This document shows positions 9,393 through 19,600 of a stretch of 64,000 nt of DNA, in pieces. Where the stretch lies: positions 1 to 64,000 of the forward strand of contig CAZDYQ010000005.1 in NCBI GenBank assembly GCA_964509685.1, read 5' to 3'. The stretch's first letter is position 1. Each line of letters opens with the position of its first letter. Both the position numbers and the translations under genes were made by a program. The stretch comes from JAMLIN01 sp964509685 (GTDB lineage Bacteria > Pseudomonadota > Gammaproteobacteria > Burkholderiales > Burkholderiaceae_E). The notes beneath the pieces are model-generated. The model saw only the letters and a list, made by a program, of their open reading frames with translations. It had not been told where the DNA came from and did no database searches.

Positions 9393-9419
9393 GATGGCCC
9401 TCCTGTGCAATGGGGATGA

Positions 9420-9890
9420 TCAGGGTTGCCGGACCCAGGTCTGGGTCCGGCCGAGAATCGGCATGCCGATGTATCCGCGAACCTCCAGCCGGGTGCCGCC
9501 CTCGATGGTGCGCAGCTGGCTGCGGTAGCTCTTGCCGTTGTTGGGGTCGAGGATGGTGCCGCCCTCCCACCAGTCGTCCGCCTTGCGCAGCCCCTCGAGG
9601 ATCTGCATGCCGCGGATCGGCCTGCCCCGCAGCTCGCCCTCGCACTGCTCGCACACGGCATCGGCACGCCCCGGCGTGAGGACCTGCTCGATCACGCCGC
9701 GCAGCTCGCCACCGACTTCCTCGATGCGGATCAGCGCCTTGGCTTCGCCGGTCCTGTCGTCGATGTTCTTCCAGAGCCCGACCGGGGAATCCGGATCGGC
9801 GCTTGCCGGCCTGACGACCGCGAGGGCGAAGGCGATGCCCGCCGCCGCGGCCAGCGCGGGCAGCCGGCCCCTGCCAGGGAAACCCCGCAT
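9420..9890 (-). CDS. DUF2147 exported protein
   Basis: A 156-aa protein with a Sec signal peptide (hydrophobic core LPALAAAAGIAFALAVV, cleavage near ASA-DPDSP at about residue 32). The mature part is a single DUF2147 domain: SPVGLWKNIDD, DPNNGKSYRSQLRTIEGG and VRGYIGMPILGRTQTWVR. A CEQC cysteine pair lies in the middle. The domain is a small beta-barrel-like module whose ligand is not established. It is embedded in the beta-oxidation operon, 9 nt after the acyl-CoA dehydrogenase gene and 27 nt before the bifunctional enzyme. That position suggests an envelope role tied to fatty-acid uptake or export, but this is inference. Confidence 0.85.
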   Translation of the reverse strand: MRGFPGRGRLPALAAAAGIAFALAVVRPASADPDSPVGLWKNIDDRTGEAKALIRIEEVGGELRGVIEQVLTPGRADAVCEQCEGELRGRPIRGMQILEGLRKADDWWEGGTILDPNNGKSYRSQLRTIEGGTRLEVRGYIGMPILGRTQTWVRQP

Positions 9891-9899
9891 GACGCCTCC

Positions 9900-11687
<1,788 letters not shown>

Positions 11688-11732
11688 GTCTTCTCCGTGT
11701 GTCCTGTCAAGTTTGCTCGCCGCGGCGCCGGG

Positions 11733-12416
11733 TCAGGCGACGCTGCGGTCGGCGGCATGGGAATCCGGAACCGGGGCTGCATCGCGACGCCCGCCGCCCG
11801 GCCGCGGCCCGGTGCGACGCGCGTCGATGATCCTCTCGATCGCGAGGCGGGCCCGCGTGGCCGCCGTCGGGCTCGCGAGCAGGCGGGAGTCGTGGTGGAG
11901 CACGAGGATCACCCCGTAGATGTCGAAGATCATCTCCGAGATGTCCGTGTCGGGCCGCAGCTCGCCCGTATCGATCGCGAGCTGGATCGCCCTGGACAGG
12001 GCGCCCTTCCATGCCTGGATCATGGCGACGAGCTCGTCGCGCACGGCGCCCGGGCGGTCGTCGTACTCGGCCGCGCAGGAGATCCACAGGCAGCCGCGCT
12101 CGGCCTCGCGGGTGGATTTCTCGATCCAGCGCTCCAGCATCGCGCGCAGGCGCGGCAACCCGCGCGGGATGTCGAGGCTGGCGGCCAGCACGTCCTCGGC
12201 GAATCGCCGCTCGTACTCCTTGAGCACGGCGATCTGCAGGTCCTCGCGCGAACCAAAGTGCGCGAAGACGCCGCTCTTCGACATGCGCATGCGTTCGGCC
12301 AGCGAACCGATGGTGAGCCCTTCGAGGCCGCGCGTGGCGGCCAGGTCGAGTGCGGCATCGATGATGGCCACCCGGGTCTGCTCACCCTTGCGCGCCCGCT
12401 GTTCCCGACTGGACAT
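11733..12416 (-). CDS. TetR family regulator of the beta-oxidation operon
   Basis: A 227-aa TetR regulator. The helix-turn-helix lies at about residues 15-60 (TRVAIIDAALDLAATRGLEG, then LAERMRMSKSGVFAHFGSRE). The C-terminal ligand domain is of the AcrR-like type with GCLWISCAAEYDDRPG. It heads the operon of acyl-CoA dehydrogenase, DUF2147, bifunctional enzyme, thiolase and hydratase. A perfect 25-bp dyad lies right after the predicted -10 box, so it probably represses its own operon and is released by an acyl-CoA. From memory, a TetR group called FadP has been proposed to control fatty-acid genes in betaproteobacteria; membership here is an inference. GGAG precedes the ATG by 7 nt. Confidence 0.88.
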   Translation of the reverse strand: MSSREQRARKGEQTRVAIIDAALDLAATRGLEGLTIGSLAERMRMSKSGVFAHFGSREDLQIAVLKEYERRFAEDVLAASLDIPRGLPRLRAMLERWIEKSTREAERGCLWISCAAEYDDRPGAVRDELVAMIQAWKGALSRAIQLAIDTGELRPDTDISEMIFDIYGVILVLHHDSRLLASPTAATRARLAIERIIDARRTGPRPGGGRRDAAPVPDSHAADRSVA

Positions 12417-12442
12417 GGATGTCTCCGGATGGGTAAAAGCGA

Positions 12443-12467
12443 ACGATCGTTCGAATCGAACGATCGT
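12443..12467. promoter_or_regulatory. TetR operator, 25-bp perfect dyad
   Basis: Two 12-bp arms, ACGATCGTTCGA and TCGAACGATCGT, are perfectly complementary around a single central A. Inside, GAACGATCGT occurs twice as a direct repeat 17 bp apart. The dyad begins immediately downstream of the predicted -10 box and covers the expected transcription start, a position where a bound repressor would block initiation. It is 26 nt upstream of the TetR start codon. Confidence 0.85.
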
Positions 12468-12496
12468 ACTATTTACGAAGCGCGCGCCGGTGTCAA
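12468..12496 (-). promoter_or_regulatory. Sigma70-type promoter of the TetR/beta-oxidation operon
   Basis: On the minus strand a consensus -35 TTGACA (12491-12496) is separated by 17 nt from AATAGT (12468-12473), which matches the -10 consensus at 4 of 6 positions. The predicted start of transcription falls inside the 25-bp dyad, supporting autorepression by the TetR protein encoded just downstream. Confidence 0.7.
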
Positions 12497-12544
12497 CCGG
12501 GACGCCGTGGAATCGGACCGCGCGCCGGCTGGCGCCCGGCGAGG

Positions 12545-13318
12545 CTAGGCCACGGCAGGCGCCGTGGCGGGGGACGTGGGGTCGAGCCGGGGCGCCGGCG
12601 GGCCGGCGGGAACGATCCGGGATGGATTGCGCTCGACGAGCCGGCGGGCGAGCTCCTCGCCGAAGCGCTGGGCCACGATGTCGCGCGCGGCCCGCAAGGA
12701 GGGCGGTTGGCCCAGGCCGTCCGCGGCCCCGCTCGCGAGCACGGTCGCGGTCCCCGCCTCGATCAGGCGAAACGCGGTGTCGCGCACCTGCGGTCCGTGC
12801 CAGCCGAGGATGGACCCGGCGTCGAGCTGTACGAGGCAGCCGTCGCACAGGAACAGGTCGAGCGTGGAAGGCGCGCGAACCACCCCGGGATTGCGCTCCG
12901 GATGGGCGAGCATGGGCAGGACCCCGCGCCGGGCCAGGGCCTGGACGACGCCGATCGCGCCGACAGGAACGAAGTCCTCGGACCAGGCAAGCAGCGCAAC
13001 CCTGAGCCCCTCCCAGTCGCCGACGAAGGGGATCGCGCCCGCGTCGACCGCCTCGATCGCGCCGGGCCCATGGACCAGCTCGGCCCCGAGCCGAAGCTCG
13101 ATCCGCAGGCCGCGGCGAGCGGCCAGCTGCGCGAAGGTGGCGAACTTCCGCTCGAGGTCCGCCCGGTCGGGGGCCATGCGCCGCGGGTCGATGCTCGGCG
13201 CCAGGACGGCGAGCTGCACGCCCTCGTCCTGCGCGGCCCGCAGCATCCCGAGGGCCTGGTCCAGGCTGCCGGCGCCGTCGCCGACCCATGGCAGGTAGCG
13301 CCCGTGAAGATCGATCAT
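12545..13318 (-). CDS. Degenerate CpsB/CapC-like PHP-domain protein
   Basis: A 257-aa protein aligned by eye with CpsB/YwqE-type protein-tyrosine phosphatases of the PHP superfamily: MIDLHGRYLPWVGDGAGSL at the start, ELRLGAELV (residues 74-82) and MLAHPERN (136-143). Several expected metal ligands are replaced. HxH is H5-G-R7, the TPH motif is APS (Ser42), and the SDAH motif is SGAA (196-199). His5, Glu80 and His139 remain. It may be a pseudoenzyme or have a different reaction. The ATG at 13318 has GAGGAG upstream; a GTG seven codons earlier is possible. It is divergent from the acyl-CoA dehydrogenase gene and downstream of nothing that makes capsule locally. Confidence 0.7.
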   Translation of the reverse strand: MIDLHGRYLPWVGDGAGSLDQALGMLRAAQDEGVQLAVLAPSIDPRRMAPDRADLERKFATFAQLAARRGLRIELRLGAELVHGPGAIEAVDAGAIPFVGDWEGLRVALLAWSEDFVPVGAIGVVQALARRGVLPMLAHPERNPGVVRAPSTLDLFLCDGCLVQLDAGSILGWHGPQVRDTAFRLIEAGTATVLASGAADGLGQPPSLRAARDIVAQRFGEELARRLVERNPSRIVPAGPPAPRLDPTSPATAPAVA

Positions 13319-13651
13319 TCGGTCCTGCTCCTCGGCCACTCCCGCGCAACGAGGGATCGGCCCGGCCAGCGATGGCCGCGGCGGGAAGACGATTCTTCCG
13401 GCAAGGCGTCACCTCCGCAACTCTCGCGTCCAAAAATCACAACGGGGCGACAGCAAGTTCCCGTCCCGCCTGGCGCCGGGCCGGCGTCGGGCGGGCATCG
13501 GTTCGACGCCGGCGGCAGGGCGGTGGCGGCGATATCCCCATCTGGCGGACAATCGCGTGTGAGGCGCGCACCCGAGGCGTGCGCGCTCCCGACCATCCCG
13601 ACCCCGACAACCTTCCCGGACCGGGAAGCCCTCGATGGAGACCACTGGAAA
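13319..13651. other. Divergent 333-nt intergenic region
   Basis: This gap separates the PHP-like gene (minus) from the acyl-CoA dehydrogenase gene (plus). I see no convincing coding sequence. It holds a 7-bp inverted repeat, GCGCGCA at 13564-13570 and TGCGCGC at 13580-13586, and a second dyad at 13612-13628. A short AT-rich patch lies at about 13432-13442. No promoter with a good -35/-10 pair was found, though both genes must start here. Confidence 0.5.
13612..13628. promoter_or_regulatory. 17-bp dyad upstream of acyl-CoA dehydrogenase gene
   Basis: Arms CTTCCCGG and CCGGGAAG are perfectly complementary around one central base. The site lies 23 nt upstream of the ATG at 13652, a position suited to an operator acting on this gene. 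It does not resemble the TetR operator at 12443. No regulator gene is adjacent, so the binding protein is unknown and chance cannot be excluded in such GC-rich DNA. Confidence 0.35.
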
Positions 13652-14818
13652 ATGGATTTCGCCCTGACCCGCGACCAGCAGGCGATCGCCGATTCGGTGC
13701 GCCGGCTCTGCGAGCCCTTCGACGATGCCTACTGGCTGGAGCGCGATCGCGTCGGCGGCTATCCGGCCGAGTTCCACAAGGCGCTGGCCGACGCCGGCTG
13801 GCTGGGCATCTGCATGCCCGAGGAGTACGGCGGGTCCGGCCTCGGCATCCAGGAGGCGGCGGTGCTCGCGCATACCCTGGCGAACACGGGTGGCGGGATG
13901 TCGGCCGCCTCGGCCGTGCACATGAACATCTTCGGGCTCAATCCGGTGGTGGTGTTCGGGACCGAGGAGCAGAAGCGGCGCATGCTGCCGCCCATCGCGA
14001 GCGGCCAGGAGAAGGCCTGCTTCGCGGTCACCGAGCCCAACACCGGGCTCAACACCACCCAGCTCAAGACCCGGGCCGTGCGCAAGGGCGACCGCTACGT
14101 GGTGCATGGCCAGAAGGTCTGGATCTCGACCGCGCAGGTGGCCGACCGCATGCTGCTGCTCGCGCGCACCACCGAACTCGAGGAGGTGAAGAAGCCCACC
14201 CAGGGACTGAGCCTGTTCTACACCGCGCTCGATCGCAGCCGCATCCGCGTGAGCGAGATCGAGAAGATGGGCCGCAAGGCGATCGATTCGAACGAGCTCT
14301 TCATCGACGGCCTGGAGATTCCGGTCGAGGACCGGATCGGCGAGGAGGGCCGCGGCTTCGAGTACATCCTCCACGGCATGAATCCCGAACGCGTCCTGAT
14401 CGCCGCCGAGGCGGTGGGCCTGGGGCAGGCGGCGCTTCGCCGCGCGGCCGAGTATGCGCGCGAACGCGTGGTCTTCAATCGGCCGATCGGCAAGAACCAG
14501 GCGATCGCGCACCCGCTCGCCCAGAACTGGATCGAGCTCGAGGCCGCCTGGCTCATGACGATGAAGGCCGCCTGGGAATACGACCAGGGCCTGCCCTGCG
14601 GCGCCTCGGCCAATGCGGCCAAGTGGCTCGCCGGCGAGGCCGGCTTCAACGCCTGCCAGCAGGCGGTGATGACCCATGGCGGCTTCGGCTACGCGAAGGA
14701 GTACCACGTCGAGCGCTACCTGCGCGAGGTGATGATCCCGCGGATCGCGCCGGTGAGCCCCCAGCTGGTCCTGTCGTTCATCGCCGAGAAGGTGCTGGGC
14801 CTGCCGAAGTCCTACTGA
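13652..14818 (+). CDS. Acyl-CoA dehydrogenase (IVD/LCAD-type base position)
   Basis: A 388-aa acyl-CoA dehydrogenase of normal length. Visible elements are MDFALTRDQQAIADSVRRL, the flavin motif CFAVTEPNTGLNTTQL (residues 123-138), YVVHGQKVWISTAQVADRM (149-167), and EYARERVVFNRPIGKNQAI (267-285). The usual YEGT motif carrying the catalytic Glu near the C-terminus is missing; there the sequence reads REVMIPRIAPVSPQLV. Instead Glu246 in MNPERVLIAAE sits where isovaleryl-CoA and long-chain dehydrogenases keep their base. It probably oxidises a branched or unusual acyl-CoA. It is monocistronic, divergent from the PHP-like gene and convergent with the DUF429 gene. Confidence 0.85.
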   Translation: MDFALTRDQQAIADSVRRLCEPFDDAYWLERDRVGGYPAEFHKALADAGWLGICMPEEYGGSGLGIQEAAVLAHTLANTGGGMSAASAVHMNIFGLNPVVVFGTEEQKRRMLPPIASGQEKACFAVTEPNTGLNTTQLKTRAVRKGDRYVVHGQKVWISTAQVADRMLLLARTTELEEVKKPTQGLSLFYTALDRSRIRVSEIEKMGRKAIDSNELFIDGLEIPVEDRIGEEGRGFEYILHGMNPERVLIAAEAVGLGQAALRRAAEYARERVVFNRPIGKNQAIAHPLAQNWIELEAAWLMTMKAAWEYDQGLPCGASANAAKWLAGEAGFNACQQAVMTHGGFGYAKEYHVERYLREVMIPRIAPVSPQLVLSFIAEKVLGLPKSY

Positions 14819-14822
14819 ACCC

Positions 14823-14847
14823 GCCCGGCCCGCTTCAGGGGCCGGGC
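14823..14847. terminator. Bidirectional hairpin between convergent genes
   Basis: GCCCGGCCC (14823-14831) and GGGCCGGGC (14839-14847) form a perfect 9-bp stem with a 7-nt loop. It begins 5 nt after the acyl-CoA dehydrogenase stop, and its loop contains the stop codon of the convergent DUF429 gene. There is no T tract, so it may act as a shared GC-rich terminator or simply as a 3-prime stabilising hairpin. Confidence 0.6.
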
Positions 14848-15683
14848 CCCCGCGCGGCGGGCGACGGGTCCGCGTCGGCATCGGCGCCCACGATCCAGCC
14901 CTCGAGCGGATCGACGTCCTCGGGCAGCCCGAAGCCGCGCGCGCGCCGCTGCCATGCCCATCCGGCGGCGCTCAGGCACAGCGCCGCGTCGAGCCCGTCG
15001 GCCGAGGACTCCGCGACCAGCTCGGCGGCATGGTCGTCGTCCATCGAGACGGCCACGCCGAGGCGGAGCTGCCCCGCGCGCAGGCCGTCGACGAGGCGCC
15101 GGCGAACCGCCTCGTGGGCGGGCAGCTGGCGCGCGCGCCCATCGCTCTTGTAGGACAGGCGGCCGAAGCTTCGCGCGAGGAGCCCCGGGTAGCCCTCGAG
15201 GGCCACGCGCGCGGGGTCGCCCGGCGCGAGCGCCGGCATGTGGACGCCCGCCGCCAGCAGCCGTGGCACGGCGGTCTCGTACATCCAGGCGACCGGCGGG
15301 TTGACCCATTTCATCGAGGGGCTCGAGCCCGCTGGGCGGTCGGTGGCCCGGTGGGCGAACTTGCGCCCCGGAGGGCGCGCATCGCACCAGGCGACGAAGC
15401 GCCGGCGCAATGCAGGCCGTCCCTGCCCCGCGACGATGGCGGCCACCCGCGCATAGTCCCGCGGCCACCCCTGCCCCTCGATGAACGCGCGCGGCAGGCC
15501 GAAGGGCAGGTCGAACACCCCCAGCCACGGCCCCGGTCGCGCGAGGAACGCGTCGAAGCCGGCCAGGTCGGGAATCCGCTCGAGGCGCTCGAGCCGCACA
15601 CCGCCTCCGCCGGGACGCCCGGAGGCGACCACGATGGGCTTGCGCCGCGAGGGCGACGAGGTGAAGTCGATCCCGTGGAGCAC
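14835..15683 (-). CDS. DUF429 domain-containing protein
   Basis: A 282-aa protein with the DUF429 pattern: a near N-terminal Asp in HGIDFTSSPSRRKP, FDLPFGLPRAFIEGQGW (residues 57-73), YETAVPRLLAAGVHMPAL (135-152) and ALEGYPGLLARSFG (161-174), then YKSDGRARQLPAHE and a late D-GLDAALCLSAA segment. DUF429 proteins have an RNase H/actin-like or nuclease-like core by prediction, and their substrate is unknown. The GTG at 15683 is chosen because the family sequence starts there, although no clear ribosome site precedes it, so the start is uncertain. It follows a lipoprotein gene by 77 nt on the same strand. Confidence 0.75.
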   Translation of the reverse strand: MLHGIDFTSSPSRRKPIVVASGRPGGGGVRLERLERIPDLAGFDAFLARPGPWLGVFDLPFGLPRAFIEGQGWPRDYARVAAIVAGQGRPALRRRFVAWCDARPPGRKFAHRATDRPAGSSPSMKWVNPPVAWMYETAVPRLLAAGVHMPALAPGDPARVALEGYPGLLARSFGRLSYKSDGRARQLPAHEAVRRRLVDGLRAGQLRLGVAVSMDDDHAAELVAESSADGLDAALCLSAAGWAWQRRARGFGLPEDVDPLEGWIVGADADADPSPAARGPGP

Positions 15684-15760
15684 CGCCGCCCCGAGGGGAT
15701 CGTCGACAGGCGCCGCGGCGCTCGCGGGACGAACGCGCGGTCGTGGCGGGATGGCTCGGC

Positions 15761-16573
15761 TCAAGGCTCGAGGACCACGTCGGTATAGACGTAGGCCTGC
15801 GCGAGATCCTGGCCGCGATGGCCAGTGAGGAGGTACACGCCACCGCTCGCGATCCAGGCATAGGCGAGCAGTCCGCTGCCACCGGCCTGCGTGCTCGTGC
15901 GCCGGCACTCGACCCGCAGCAAGTCGCCGGGAAGATCGGGATGCAGGCGGCTGGCGGGCTCGGACGCGGGCGCCGCGGCGCAGTCGTAGCGGGTCTCGAC
16001 GAGCGCATCCCCGCGGGCCGTCGCCTGCCCCGCGACGTCGCTGCGGGCCTTCAGCGCAACGACGAACGCCCGCCCCGGCCGCGGCGCGCAGGGCTCGCCC
16101 TCCACCTGCAGCTCGGTGGCGCGCATGCGGGCGACGACGCCCTGGCCCGGGCCCTCCGCGAAGGGCATGTCGCGGGCGCGCGCGGGATCGGCCGGCAGCC
16201 AGGCACGATCGGCCATGGCGGTGTCGAGTCGCAGCGAAACCAGCCCGCACAGGCCCAGGGAGCGGCTCATGCCGAAGGCCCCGGCAGCCCGGCTGCCGGT
16301 GACGGCGGCGAGCGCGCCATCGGGCAGGCGGGCGTGGCGCCCGAGCACGTCCACCCGGCCGGCGGGCCCGGCACCGGCCGTATGGATCGTCAGGGCATAG
16401 GCGCGCAGGGCCCGCCCGGGCGGGGCGGGCGCCGCGCGCTCGAGGACCGCCCGAACGGAAGGAGCGAGGTCGAAGGGCTCGGGCGCGATCGACGACGACC
16501 GGCCGGCGGCGCAGCCGGCGAGCAGGAGACAGCCCGCGAAACGGGCGGTCCGTAGGATGGCGGATCGGCGCAT
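15761..16573 (-). CDS. Putative lipoprotein, unknown function
   Basis: A 270-aa protein with a lipoprotein signal: basic start MRRSAILRTARF, hydrophobic CLLLAGC and the acylation Cys21 in the lipobox LLAGC. The residues after Cys are Ala-Ala-Gly, not Asp, so outer-membrane sorting is likely. The mature part has several Cys (CGLVSLRL, CAPRPG, YDCAAA, VECRRTST) that could pair in the periplasm, and a strand-rich C-terminus (YAWIASGGVYLLTGHRGQ). I do not recognise a domain. It is followed on the same strand by the DUF429 gene and preceded by the AsmA gene with a hairpin between, so it may have its own promoter. Confidence 0.7.
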   Translation of the reverse strand: MRRSAILRTARFAGCLLLAGCAAGRSSSIAPEPFDLAPSVRAVLERAAPAPPGRALRAYALTIHTAGAGPAGRVDVLGRHARLPDGALAAVTGSRAAGAFGMSRSLGLCGLVSLRLDTAMADRAWLPADPARARDMPFAEGPGQGVVARMRATELQVEGEPCAPRPGRAFVVALKARSDVAGQATARGDALVETRYDCAAAPASEPASRLHPDLPGDLLRVECRRTSTQAGGSGLLAYAWIASGGVYLLTGHRGQDLAQAYVYTDVVLEP

Positions 16574-16614
16574 GGGGTCCTCCGTGCCGGCAATCTAGCA
16601 TCGGCATCGGGGCC

Positions 16615-16634
16615 GCGGGCGAAGCGACGCCCGC
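16615..16634 (-). terminator. Hairpin downstream of the AsmA gene
   Basis: GCGGGCG and CGCCCGC pair perfectly (7 bp) around the 6-nt loop AAGCGA. It lies 36 nt past the AsmA stop and 41 nt before the lipoprotein start. There is no T tract on the minus strand, so termination strength is doubtful. Confidence 0.45.
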
Positions 16635-16670
16635 CCCTTGGCCTAGGCGCGAAGACCGGCGTGGCGCGCC

Positions 16671-19600
16671 TCAGGGACCGCCGTAGAACAGGGGATCGTC
16701 GAGCGCCGGGACGGGCGCGAGCGGCCACGCGCCGTCCCGCGCATCGCCCGGGCCAGCCGGCGGCGCATCCCGCGCCCCCTGTGCGTCCGCTTCGGACGGG
16801 CGGCCGGGGAGGTCGCCGCACACGTCCGAACCGTCGGCCGGCGACCGGGCGCCCGCCAGCTTCATCACCGGGACCCAGAGCGCGGAGCTGAGCAGCCGCA
16901 GGCCGGTCATGAAGACATCGCCGGCCCGCGGCCCGATGGCGTAGTCGTCGAAGCCGCCGGACACCTCGATCGGGGTGGCGAGGCTGAAGAACTGCGCCCG
17001 CTTCGGCCAGGGGTCGAAGCGCAGGGCGAGGCTCGCGTCGTTGAAGTCCACCGTACCGGCGCCGACCACCCGGACCCGCGTGGTGTCGATCAGCATGCGC
17101 CGCGCCTGCAGCACGCCGTCGGCCAGCTCGAACTCGCCGATCGCGCAGTTGACCGTCGAGCCGGCATCGGCATCGAGCCGGTTCACGAGGGCGACGAAGA
17201 GGTTGCCGGCCCACAGGTCGAACACGTCCGCGCGCATGCGCTCGGGCAGCAGGCGAAAGCGAAGCGAGCCGTTCCCGTGGCGCATCGCCTGCGAGAGGGT
17301 GGGGGTCAGCGCCCGCACCTCGAGCCGGGCGTCGATCGTCCCGGCCATGTCGGTCCCGGGATCGATGCGATGCGCCAGCAGCCCGTAGTCCACACGGTCG
17401 AGCGTCAGCTCGATCGCCGTGTCGACCGCCCCGGACGAAAGCGGGGCATAGTCGAGCACGAGCCGCAGCTCGCCCGCGCCGATGGACGCCGCCACCGGAT
17501 CGAACCGGAGCCTTCCGCCATCGACGGCGAGGCGCAGCCGGGCATCGCCGAGACGGATGTCGCCGGCGCGCAGCTCCCCGACGTCGATCGCCGCACGGGC
17601 ATCCAGGCGCGCAAGCGTTTCCGCATCGAGCAACCGCTGCAGGTCGTCGCTCGCTCGCGCCGCCTGCTCGCCCACGTCGGCGAGCGATGCCGCCGCATCC
17701 CCGGCCTCGCTCCCGTCGCTCGTCGGCCCTTCGTCCTCGCCGGCGAAAGGCGACCAGTCCGGGTCGTCGAAGTCCTCCAGGGCGAGCACGGGCGCATCCA
17801 GGCGCACGTCGAGCAGGGGCGGCGACCGCGACGTGTCGAACCGGACGTCGCCGCCGGCGACCGATCCGCCCACCGCGACCCGCGCGCCCTCGACGCGGTA
17901 GCCCGTCGCGTCGATCACGACATCGCCGGCGAGCGCATACGGACCCCAGCGCGGGAGATCGATGCCCGTGATCGCCGACCAGCCGTCGACCCGGTCGCCC
18001 GCAACGTCGATCGCCAGCCGCAGGCCGGCGCCGATGGGCCGCTCGACGTCGCCCGCCAGCGAGATGCGCGCGCCGCCGAGCGCGGCCTCGACGACCAGCG
18101 GGATCCTGCGTCGGGCATCGACCAGGTCGCGAAGCCTCGCCGCCTGGACCGACACGGCGACCGGGTCGTCGCCGGCCCGCCCGGCGACCGCGGCGCGCAC
18201 CGGTTCGCCCGCGCCCGCCACCACGCTGCCGGTGGACAGCGCGAATCCGGCGACGCCGCCCGTGCCGGGATCGCGCAGGCGCAGGTGTCCGCCCTGCACT
18301 TCCGCAGTCATCGCGGAGGCGTCGAGGAGATCGCCCAGCCGGCTGCCGCGCGCGGCGAGATGGAGGCTCAGCGCGTCGAAGCGGGCATCGATCCTCTCGC
18401 CGAAGCCGAGCCGGCGCAGCACCGCGCCCGCATCGACCTCGCTACCCGCGAGCCACCCGTTCACCGCCGGCACGTCGGTGCGCAGGTCCACCTCCAGCGC
18501 GCCGGCGAGCGGCACGCCGAGGGCCACGAGCGAGAACGGCGACGCGCTCATGAAGCCCTCGCGTATGCGCGTCGCGAAGCGCAGCTCGCGGACCGACAGC
18601 GCGCTGCGGGCGATCTCGCCGATGCGCAGGTCGAGGTCGAGATCCGCGAGATCGACCCGCGACGGCAGGATCGGCAAGTCGAGCGCCAGCGCGTCGCCCG
18701 AGGCACGCTCGAACAGGCGGCCGAGTTCGTCGATGTCGATGCGGGGCATGTCGATGCGCACTTCCAGGGCGGCGCCGTCCCCCTCCCCGGTGCCGCGCCT
18801 GGCCACGACCGCCTCGAGGCGGTGGTCGCCCAGGCTCGCCGTGATCGGCTCGACGCGCCAGCGCTCGCGCAGGCCGCGCAGGCGGGCCGCCAGCGAGAGC
18901 CGCATCGGCCCGGCGACGGGCGTTCCGAGCCAGGGCGACAGGTCGCGGATGTCACCCGCGTCGAAGCGCAGCGAAAGGTCGGCCGCGTCGCGCGAAGCGC
19001 CGACGGCGCCCACGGCGATGCGCCCGTCCACGGCCAGTCGCAGGCTGCGCGAACTGGCGCTCAGGGCGAGCGAGGAGGCGCCGCTGCGCACGATCCTGTG
19101 CGGGGGATCGGTCGCGAGCGTGAGCTCCACGGGCTCGCCGAGCAGGCTACCGTTCGCCTCGATCCGAAGGGGCTCGCCGGCGCCACCCGTCATCGCGAAG
19201 CTGCCGAGCTGGAAGGCCACCGGGCGCTGGCCCGGCGCGTGGCCATAGCTCAACCCGCCGCGCGCCGCGACCATGCGCAGCTCCGTGCGATCGACGATCT
19301 CGCGCAGGGTGGCGCCGCTGGAGACGAGACGCATCGAGAAGCCGCCGAGCGCACCCCGCAGATCGTCCAGCCCGAACAGCCAGCGCGCCAGCCCGCCGAG
19401 CGGCGTCTCCGCGGTGCCGAGGGCGAGGTCCGCATGCACTGCCTGCGTCGCATCCACCACCGCATGGAGCTCGCCCGCCAGGTCGACGCCGGCGACATGC
19501 GCCCGCAGCGGCGCATCGAGCCGTCCGTCGGCGAGGGACAGGTTTATCTCGGCCGCCCCGACGTCGGCGGGCATCCCGATCCAGCGATCGACCGCCAGCG

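Noticed and set aside
11705..11710. Consensus TTGACA just before the long acyl-CoA dehydrogenase gene
   Set aside because: A -10 box would fall on the start codon itself; the gene is better explained as part of the TetR-headed transcript.
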